A stretch of 48,339 bases of DNA from Alphaproteobacteria bacterium (lineage in GTDB: Bacteria > Pseudomonadota > Alphaproteobacteria > UBA9655), in contig JABDEE010000006.1 of the NCBI GenBank assembly GCA_013287205.1, positions 1 through 48,339 on the forward strand. Direction: 5' to 3'. Made by a program: the position numbers and the translations under genes. Every line of letters starts with the position of its first letter. Position 1 is the first letter of the stretch. Below are positions 41,555 through 48,339 of this stretch, piece after piece. A model generated the notes under the pieces. That model was not told the origin of the DNA, did not search any database, and worked only from the letters and a program-made list of their open reading frames with translations.

Positions 41555-42283
41555 TTATCCTTCATCCTCACTCTCACTCCCGCTCTCGATTTGTACAGTA
41601 GTGTCGCGTATTTTTGAAGAATTTACGCTTAATTCCGCTATGATTGGGTCGCTCTCACTCTCACACTCATTCTCGAGGTGTGTCGAAGATCTCATTTGCG
41701 CTACAAATGCTTCTGCTCTTTTTATTATCGTTACTACTTCAGTTATTGCATGTGTGCTCGCGTCCTTTTTTTTCTCCATGAGGCTTTCTGCTGCTTTGCC
41801 CATGGATATTCTTAAGGTACAACGCTGCTCTTCTACTAAATCTAAATTTAGAGATGCACGAGCCGATAGGTCATCTAATTCTTTTAATCTTCTTATTAAT
41901 ATTTCTTTATTTAAAAATATAGTTTCGACTTCTTCTCTTAACATTACTTCTAATGCACTTAATTCTATGTCACCCGTTTCTAAGTCTTTAAATTCCTCGG
42001 CGGCTTCATTAAATTGTACATCTGGGTTTGAGTTTGGGTTTGAGTTTGAGTTTGGGTCTACCGAATCTGACCTCAAAGAACGAGCGCGAGAGGGTGGCGA
42101 TGATATTGCCTTCCCAAGACAACCGGAAATCTCTATACCTGGCGCTTCCAAGTCAGGGGAAAATAACCTATTCAACCCAAAATATGGGTCGTTCAATTCA
42201 TCAAATTGCTGCATATCACTGGCCCAAAGAGAAGAAGAGAAGCCAATGAGAACGAGGACTGAAAAAAGCGTTTTCTGAATCAT
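41555..42283 (-). CDS. exported acidic protein, leader family member 3, with PNSNSN repeat
   Basis: MIQKTLFSVLVLIGFSSSLWASD leader; DPNSNSNPNSNPD; acidic C-terminus. Confidence 0.65.
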   Translation of the reverse strand: MIQKTLFSVLVLIGFSSSLWASDMQQFDELNDPYFGLNRLFSPDLEAPGIEISGCLGKAISSPPSRARSLRSDSVDPNSNSNPNSNPDVQFNEAAEEFKDLETGDIELSALEVMLREEVETIFLNKEILIRRLKELDDLSARASLNLDLVEEQRCTLRISMGKAAESLMEKKKDASTHAITEVVTIIKRAEAFVAQMRSSTHLENECESESDPIIAELSVNSSKIRDTTVQIESGSESEDEG

Positions 42284-42390
42284 ACGATTAAATCCTTTTA
42301 AAATGACACCAATCTCACTCAGAAATGGGGAAAGATAGAAACAATTTCAATTTATTATAAATGAAATTTTCGAGATGTAAAATCAAACAA

Positions 42391-42411
42391 ATGACGTTCT
42401 TTCAACGTCAT
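42391..42411 (-). terminator. hairpin terminator downstream of the phosphohexomutase gene
   Basis: atgacgtt-ctttc-aacgtcat, T-rich on the minus strand. Confidence 0.55.
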
Positions 42412-42421
42412 ACAACCGTTC

Positions 42422-43783
42422 TTACACGACGACCCCTGAAGCCCGCAATTCTCGCTCCATATGGGCCTTCACCTGCGCCAAATCGGTTTCTCTATAAGCT
42501 TCACATCGGGCAACAAGGAGGTCTTGGGTGTTGGAAGCGCGCACCAACCACCAGCCTGTCTCCAGTTGCACCCGCACCCCATCAATATCCGAAAACGGTT
42601 GCCCAGCTGCTCGCAAGCGAGCCCCTATTTCCTGAGGAATGATAAACTTGCGAGCAGGATCGCAAGCAATTTGAAGCTCAGGGGTCGAGGCGAAAAAAGG
42701 AAGGTAATCGTACAATTCTGCTAAGGTCTGAGGGGAATGGGATAAAAGATGCAAAAGGCGCATCGCCGCATACATCCCATCATCAAATCCGTAATAGTTT
42801 TCCTTAAAAAAGAAGTGACCGCTCATCTCACCCGCAAGGAGTATATCCGATTCAGCCATCTTTGCCTTAATATGGGAATGCCCCGTCTTTCCCATGAGAG
42901 GCATCCCGCCCAAGCGCTTCACTTCATCAAAAAAACCCTGACCGACTTTCACATCCCCAAGGATTGCGCTTTGCGGATGCCGCGTTAAGAGATCCACTGC
43001 AAAGAGGGTCAAAAGCTGATCTCCCCATAAAATACGCCCCTTCCCATCAACAGCGACGAGACGATCCCCATCGCCATCAAAGGCAATCCCGAAATCACAG
43101 CGGTTCTCAACCACAGCAGCCTGCAACTGCACAAGGTTTTGAGGATTTGAGGGGTCAGGCGGATGGGCCGGGAATGTCCCATCCATCTCCTCATTCAATA
43201 CAACGTGGCGCCCCGGCAATCGGGGAAGAAGCATTTTCAAAACGTCACATGTCGCCCCATTTCCTGGATCCCAAACAATCGCTAGAGATTTGTCAAAATC
43301 CAATCCAGTCATCAGACGATCGGCATAACCCTCTCGCAAATCGATTACGTGGGTCACACCCTCTTGCGCGTCACCATGCTGGAGGTGGGCAAAACTCTGA
43401 ATATCTTGACCAAAAAAGGGCGCTCGTTTCAGGCTCATCTTGAACCCATTGTGGGAGGGAGGATTATGGGACCCCGTCACCATAATGGCCCCCTCAACGG
43501 GCAAGGTATATTCAGCAAAATAGAGGAGAGGCGTCGGCCCCACGCCAAGGCTATAAACCTTCAGACCCGACGCACAAAGACCGCGCATCAGCGCCCCTGC
43601 GAGTTGAGGAGAGCTCAGACGCCCATCCCATCCAACAGCAACAGCTTTCCCAGAGACATCTTTGATTTTTTGCCCAAAGCAACGCCCAATCCAGTAGGCA
43701 TCCTCCTCAAACAACGTCTCTCCCACAACGCCACGAATATCATATTCCCGCAAAATGCTCGGGTGAAAAGAAATCCTACTCAT
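42422..43783 (-). CDS. phosphomannomutase/phosphoglucomutase
   Basis: FHPSILREYDIRGVVGETL...IMVTGSHNPPSHNGFK...FDGDGDRLVAVD. Confidence 0.93.
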   Translation of the reverse strand: MSRISFHPSILREYDIRGVVGETLFEEDAYWIGRCFGQKIKDVSGKAVAVGWDGRLSSPQLAGALMRGLCASGLKVYSLGVGPTPLLYFAEYTLPVEGAIMVTGSHNPPSHNGFKMSLKRAPFFGQDIQSFAHLQHGDAQEGVTHVIDLREGYADRLMTGLDFDKSLAIVWDPGNGATCDVLKMLLPRLPGRHVVLNEEMDGTFPAHPPDPSNPQNLVQLQAAVVENRCDFGIAFDGDGDRLVAVDGKGRILWGDQLLTLFAVDLLTRHPQSAILGDVKVGQGFFDEVKRLGGMPLMGKTGHSHIKAKMAESDILLAGEMSGHFFFKENYYGFDDGMYAAMRLLHLLSHSPQTLAELYDYLPFFASTPELQIACDPARKFIIPQEIGARLRAAGQPFSDIDGVRVQLETGWWLVRASNTQDLLVARCEAYRETDLAQVKAHMERELRASGVVV

Positions 43784-44021
43784 CTTCGCTCCATAAGGCT
43801 TGATCACGCCACTCTTCCAGTTCTTCCCGCCGCGCTTCTAAATTTTCTTTATGGGCTTCTCGAGAGGAAATGACCTTGATGGATTCTGCTTCTGGACGGG
43901 GGGGAACGGTCCGAATATCAGGGTAGGGGACATCAGCATACCGCGTATTATCAGACACAAAAGCACCAAGACACCCGGAAAGACAGAGGAAAAAACCCAT
44001 CCCCGCGACTCTTCTGAACAT
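43776..44021 (-). CDS. small lipoprotein
   Basis: MFRRVAGMGFFLCLSGCLGAF, lipobox LSGC; overlaps the phosphohexomutase start by 8 bp. Confidence 0.65.
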   Translation of the reverse strand: MFRRVAGMGFFLCLSGCLGAFVSDNTRYADVPYPDIRTVPPRPEAESIKVISSREAHKENLEARREELEEWRDQALWSEDE

Positions 44022-44061
44022 TCCTACATAACTTATAGCTGAATTCGGTATGCCACCTCTT

Positions 44062-44234
44062 GTCATTCCCGACTTAGACCTTCTTAGCCCCGCTTCGCGG
44101 GGGTTAGAAGATCTTGTTCGGGGACCCAGGAGCCACGCAAAAGCTCTTTCATACTTTGGCTTTTTGGGTCCCCAGTCAAGCTCCTCTAAACCCCCGACTA
44201 GATCGGGGGTAAGAGGAGCTAAGCCGGGGATGAC
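44062..44234. repeat. dispersed palindromic element, copy H
   Basis: gtcattcccgacttag...gccggggatgac, core similar to copy D. Confidence 0.82.
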
Positions 44235-44257
44235 ACATCTACGAATCACTAAAAGCT

Positions 44258-44521
44258 TCACCATTCTAATACCCGCTGCCCCTGTTGAGGAACTTGTCTT
44301 TTGGCATTACGCCGACGCCGCTCCGTATGGCGCCGCTCCTCATGAACACGCCTCTCCTCAGCGACCCGGGTTTCCACACAGTGCAAGAATTCTGGCGTCT
44401 CTTTGACGTGCCCTTGATCCAGACAATGCTTTTCATGCACTTCTTTTGGAGCACCAGACATAAGGGAATAACAGCCCGAAAGAAGGAGGGCCAGAGGCAG
44501 TAAAAAGCTAAAACGTTGCAT
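44258..44521 (-). CDS. small lipoprotein, Arg/Glu-rich
   Basis: MQRFSFLLPLALLLSGCYSLMSG, lipobox LSGC. Confidence 0.65.
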   Translation of the reverse strand: MQRFSFLLPLALLLSGCYSLMSGAPKEVHEKHCLDQGHVKETPEFLHCVETRVAEERRVHEERRHTERRRRNAKRQVPQQGQRVLEW

Positions 44522-44640
44522 GATTATAATTCCCTTTGGAACAAGTGAAAGGCTCGTCTGAAACTTGGCGCTCACCCTCGAGCCTCCCCGCTTATATACA
44601 GTCTTTTTTCCAAGGGCAAGAATTTGTAGGACAAAGCACT

Positions 44641-45387
44641 TTAGGGTTCAAAAACACGGTGCCACTGGTCTGAGTCAAGAGGAATCTCACTTCTGACAAT
44701 GCCATGCTCTTCTGGAAAATCAAGCATCTTTTCGCCAGCAATCAACTGAACGCCCCCTGCATTCCCTGTCCTAAGGGTAAGCTCTGAAGGTGTAGAAAAA
44801 GTATAGGCGTTACCTTGATAAAGCAGACGCCTCAGCAAAATATTCCCTTGTTTATCCTTCACTTCAACCCACGTCGTCTCCGTTGCAACGAGCCGAACAG
44901 GCAAAGGCGCAACTTGTGGTGCCACGGGAGCAGAAACACGAGAATGAGCAGGGGAAAGAACAGGGGAAAGAACAGATGGCAGAAAAGCACTCTTTTCCGA
45001 TGTATATCGCTCCCACCCAACATACCCCACGATTAGACAAACAAGTCCTAACAAAGAGAACAGAACGAGCCGACGGCTTGGCATTCCTTTTTCCGGCATC
45101 AGGGGCGGAAAAGTGAGACGAGAGGGTGTCGCAAACGACATCGTTTGTTCTTTCAATTGTTGAACAAGAGCCCCCGAATTGAGCCCCAAAAATTCAGCAT
45201 ACGACTTTAAAAACCCAATCGTGTACACGTTGCAGGGAAGCGTCCCACGATCTTCTTCCAGAAGGGCAAGCTGAGATTTCGTAATACAGAGGGCTTTTGA
45301 AACAGCCGCGAGAGACAACCCGCGAAGCTCCCGCGCTTCCTTTAAGAAATCGCCAACAAAAAGAGGGGGAAGAACTTGCTCTGTCAT
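44641..45387 (-). CDS. RodZ-like HTH membrane protein
   Basis: N-terminal Xre-like HTH (GDFLKEARELRGLSLAAVSKALCITKSQLALLEE), one TM, C-terminal DUF4115-like WVEVKDKQGNILLRRLLYQGNAY. Confidence 0.85.
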   Translation of the reverse strand: MTEQVLPPLFVGDFLKEARELRGLSLAAVSKALCITKSQLALLEEDRGTLPCNVYTIGFLKSYAEFLGLNSGALVQQLKEQTMSFATPSRLTFPPLMPEKGMPSRRLVLFSLLGLVCLIVGYVGWERYTSEKSAFLPSVLSPVLSPAHSRVSAPVAPQVAPLPVRLVATETTWVEVKDKQGNILLRRLLYQGNAYTFSTPSELTLRTGNAGGVQLIAGEKMLDFPEEHGIVRSEIPLDSDQWHRVFEP

Positions 45388-45457
45388 AAAGATTCTCCTC
45401 AGCATTGATACGCCTATACTTACAGGGTTTCGACCAGAAGTCAAACGAATGCCCGTT

Positions 45458-45538
45458 TCAGGAAACAGGAGTCAGGAAACAGGAGTCAGGAAAAAAGGAA
45501 AAAAACCTAACTTCTGTTTCCTGACTCCTGTTTCCTGA
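45458..45538. repeat. 25-bp perfect inverted repeat, each arm internally repetitive
   Basis: tcaggaaacaggagtcaggaaacag (45458-45482) and its exact inverse (45514-45538). Confidence 0.9.
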
Positions 45539-45638
45539 TCCTGACATCTTGCTTGTTTTTTCTTCAAAACAACCTATGATGCGCCCTGGTCCATATGCCT
45601 CTCTGCAGGCATATGATGTTTGCAATTTTGAGGGTGCC

Positions 45639-46592
45639 ATGGCAAATCTCTTTATGTTCTCTCGGGGCCTCGGGGCCACAATTTTCGCATCAGGAATCGT
45701 CGATCATTACAAAGATGAACCCTCCGTCATTGTCACAGGCGCACAAACAGCCCCCCTTTTTGAAGATCTTCCCAATTTAGAGAGACTCATCATCCGTGAC
45801 AAACTGCCCTGGCAAAAGCATTGGCTGCATCTGTGGCAAGATCTTCGGAGAACATCTTGGGATCACATCTTCGCCCTCAAAGGAGGATCCGTTTCCCTCT
45901 TTATGAAAGCCAGAAAAAAGCATATATGGGTGCATCGTGCTTTTAGCCTCGTTCACAAAGTCAACCAAGCCAGCAGCTTTGCTGGCAGCAAAACGCCTCT
46001 CCGCCCTGCCGTGTGGATCTCTGAGACACGTCTCGCCCGCATGAAACCAAAGCGTCCCACCCTTGCGGTCTCCCCGATCCCAAGCTGGGTGGGAAAACAG
46101 TGGCCGATTGAGGATTATATCACGCTTCTCACAAAATTTTGCAAAACCTACCCAGACGCACAAGTCGCTATTTTTGCGGCTCCCAACGAAAGAGATCGGG
46201 TCCTCCCTCTCTTCCAGGCGCTTCCCAAGGATCAGTGTATTGATACAATCGGGGGACATCTTCTCGATAGTGCAGCTCTCATCAAATGGTCTCGCGTTTT
46301 CATTGGCAATGATTCAGGACTCATGCACATCAGTGCTGCTGTCAGAACCCCTACCATCGGCCTTTTTGGCCCCACGAATGAGCGTATCTTTGGACCATGG
46401 TCGGATGAGACGCCCTCCCCTCACCGCATAGTGCGCAGCGGCCCTTACAAAGGACCGTTGAGAGGATACATGAAACAGGATCCTAAGGACACGAACTGCT
46501 ACATGGCAGACCTGAGCGTTGAAACTGTTTGGGAAGTCCTGCAGGAGCGTTGGGAAAATGCTCAAAACCCAGAATTACGGATGAGTGCATGA
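45639..46592 (+). CDS. GT9 family glycosyltransferase, copy 1
   Basis: MANLFMFSRGLGATIFASGIV...IGNDSGLMHISAAVRTPTIGLFGPTNERIFGPW. Confidence 0.85.
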   Translation: MANLFMFSRGLGATIFASGIVDHYKDEPSVIVTGAQTAPLFEDLPNLERLIIRDKLPWQKHWLHLWQDLRRTSWDHIFALKGGSVSLFMKARKKHIWVHRAFSLVHKVNQASSFAGSKTPLRPAVWISETRLARMKPKRPTLAVSPIPSWVGKQWPIEDYITLLTKFCKTYPDAQVAIFAAPNERDRVLPLFQALPKDQCIDTIGGHLLDSAALIKWSRVFIGNDSGLMHISAAVRTPTIGLFGPTNERIFGPWSDETPSPHRIVRSGPYKGPLRGYMKQDPKDTNCYMADLSVETVWEVLQERWENAQNPELRMSA

Positions 46593-47500
46593 GCAACCTG
46601 TTCATTCTCCAAAATTGTTTGGGAGACACGATTCTCACCACAGGGGTCATCAATTTATATAAAGATGAACCCATGACGCTCATTATGAAAGGCGGGGTTG
46701 CGCCTCTTTTTGACGATTGCCCCAATGTGGAACGCCTCTTCATCTTGGAAAAAACACCCTGGCGGCAAGACGATATTAAGATTTGGAACAATCTGCGCAA
46801 AACCTCTTTGAACCGCATCATCGATTTTAAACCTTCTGCATTCACTTTCATCCTCAAAGCCAATGAAAAACGTTTTTGGACACGACGTGAACAGAGCACG
46901 ATCCACCGACTTCTCCAGCTTTCCACCTGGTTTGGAGACCAAGGGCCTCTTCCTCCCAAGATCGTGATTTCCAAGGCACGTCTGGACCGCATGAAACCAA
47001 CTCGTCCAACCCTTGCCATCGCCCCCATCCCCGGTTGGCCTGACAAACAATGGCCGATTGAAAATTTTATCACCCTTCTCACAAAGTTTTGCAAAACCTA
47101 CCCGGACGCACAAGTTGCGGTTTTTGCCGCCCCTCATGAGAAGGATCGTGTCCTGCCCCTTCTCAAGGCTCTCCCAAAAAGTCAGTGTATCGACACACTC
47201 GGGGGGCATCTTCTCGATACGGCAGCTCTGATCAAATGGTCCCGGGTTTTCATTGGCAATGATTCAGGGTTGATGCATATGAGTGCCGCCGTCGGCACCC
47301 CCACCATCGCCCTTTTTGGCCCCACCGATGAGCGCATCTTTGGACCGTGGTCAGGCGAAATTCCGTCTCCCCATCGCGTCCTCCGAAGCTGCCCCTTAAA
47401 AGACAGAAAGCACAGTGACATGGCCACGCTGAGCGTCGAAACCGTTTGGGAAGTCCTTCAAGACCGCTGGGAGGACCCTGACTTACGGATGAGCGCATGA
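46589..47500 (+). CDS. GT9 family glycosyltransferase, copy 2
   Basis: MSNLFILQNCLGDTILTTGVI...IGNDSGLMHMSAAVGTPTIALFGPTDERIFGPW; ATGA overlap. Confidence 0.85.
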   Translation: MSNLFILQNCLGDTILTTGVINLYKDEPMTLIMKGGVAPLFDDCPNVERLFILEKTPWRQDDIKIWNNLRKTSLNRIIDFKPSAFTFILKANEKRFWTRREQSTIHRLLQLSTWFGDQGPLPPKIVISKARLDRMKPTRPTLAIAPIPGWPDKQWPIENFITLLTKFCKTYPDAQVAVFAAPHEKDRVLPLLKALPKSQCIDTLGGHLLDTAALIKWSRVFIGNDSGLMHMSAAVGTPTIALFGPTDERIFGPWSGEIPSPHRVLRSCPLKDRKHSDMATLSVETVWEVLQDRWEDPDLRMSA

Positions 47501-48339
47501 CAAATCTGTTCCTCCTTCAACGTCATCTCGGCGACACCGTGATGACAACAGGCATCATCGACGCTTGCAAGGAAGAGCCCGCTGTCATCATCGCCACAAA
47601 AACAATCGCACAGCTCCTCGCGGATGCCCCTAATGTGGAACGCCTCCTCATCGTCAATCGGCAATCCTGGAAAAAACACTGGCATGATATCTGGCGAGAA
47701 ACACACCATCGATCTTGGAACCACTTTATCTCTTTCAAGCAATCCCCTCTCCCCTTTCTCCTGAAAGCGCAACAAGCGTCCCTGTGGCTTGCGCCGCCCA
47801 TCAATACAATTCACAGGGTTAACCAACTGAGCCACTGGTTTGGAAGCACGAAACCGCTTGCCCCTACCTTATGGATTAAAGAAGAGCGTCTGGCTCGCAT
47901 GAAACCTACGCGCCCCACCTTGGCTGTTGCCCCTATTCCCGGCTGGCCTGGAAAACAATGGCCGATGGAGCGTTTTACAGCCCTCCTCACCTTATTTTGT
48001 AAGACTTATCCTGAGGCACAAGTCGCTGTCTTTGCTGCTCCCAATGAGAAAGAACAGGTTCTCCCCCTTCTCAAGACCTTGCCCAAGGACCAGTGCCTCG
48101 ATATGATCGGAACACATCTGCTGGACTGTGCAGCCTTCATCCAAGGCTCAAATCTTTTGATTTGCAATGATTCAGGCCTCATGCATGTAGGGGCCGCCGT
48201 AAACACACCCCTCATCGCTCTTTTTGGCCCCACCGATGAGCGCGTCTTCGGACCCTGGTCTTCTGAATCCCCCTCCCCTCATCGCGTTGTGCGAGTAAAA
48301 CCCTATGAAGGACCCACGACAGGATACATCAAACAAAGA
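47497..48339 (+). CDS. GT9 family glycosyltransferase, copy 3, 3' incomplete at window end
   Basis: Hand translation MTNLFLLQRHLGDTVMTTGIIDACKEEPAV...CNDSGLMHVGAAVNTPLIALFGPTDERVFGPW open to the last base. Confidence 0.85.
   Translation, partial: MTNLFLLQRHLGDTVMTTGIIDACKEEPAVIIATKTIAQLLADAPNVERLLIVNRQSWKKHWHDIWRETHHRSWNHFISFKQSPLPFLLKAQQASLWLAPPINTIHRVNQLSHWFGSTKPLAPTLWIKEERLARMKPTRPTLAVAPIPGWPGKQWPMERFTALLTLFCKTYPEAQVAVFAAPNEKEQVLPLLKTLPKDQCLDMIGTHLLDCAAFIQGSNLLICNDSGLMHVGAAVNTPLIALFGPTDERVFGPWSSESPSPHRVVRVKPYEGPTTGYIKQR

Noticed and set aside
41601-42278. 225-aa plus-strand ORF
   Set aside because: Antisense to the exported leader-family gene, which has a signal peptide and RBS on the minus strand.
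42964-43873. Plus-strand ORFs of 159 and 174 aa
   Set aside because: Antisense to the phosphomannomutase/phosphoglucomutase gene.
44022-44264. N-terminal extension of the 162-aa ORF over the lipoprotein
   Set aside because: Derived from palindromic element H; the lipoprotein starts at MFRRVAG.

Overview
The window reads as a housekeeping-rich stretch of an alphaproteobacterial chromosome, possibly a host-associated Holosporales/Rickettsiales-like lineage (an inference from gene content, not tested). Recognisable genes include hicAB, sodB, truB, rpsO, pnp, a nitronate monooxygenase-like gene, a RelE-like killer/antidote pair, glyQS, the F1 ATP synthase cluster atpHAGDC, and an initiating sugar transferase with trpS and two tandem murJ genes. 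Further on are clpB, a Fis-like gene with ntrY and ntrX, metG-holB, a PpiD/SurA-like gene, prs, a short hscA-like gene with a DUF29 gene, a phosphoglucomutase/phosphomannomutase, rodZ-like, and three tandem GT9 glycosyltransferases; the third runs off the window and is absent from the ORF track. The strongest second-look signals are: (1) eight dispersed palindromic GTCATCCC...GGGATGAC elements with a modular half/core/half layout. One supplies the C-terminus of a secreted protein, one abuts atpH, and one mirrored pair brackets holB-metG. (2) truB and holB are each broken at an 8-nt C/G homopolymer where removing one base restores the frame, while a C8 tract in metG is in frame. (3) Three exported proteins share a near-identical 5'UTR and signal-peptide leader on unrelated acidic bodies. 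(4) A hairpin-dense intergenic segment at 27953-28153 has a terminal inverted repeat. (5) A lid-less, compact HscA-like chaperone overlaps a DUF29 gene. No CRISPR array, rRNA, convincing tRNA or transposase was seen.
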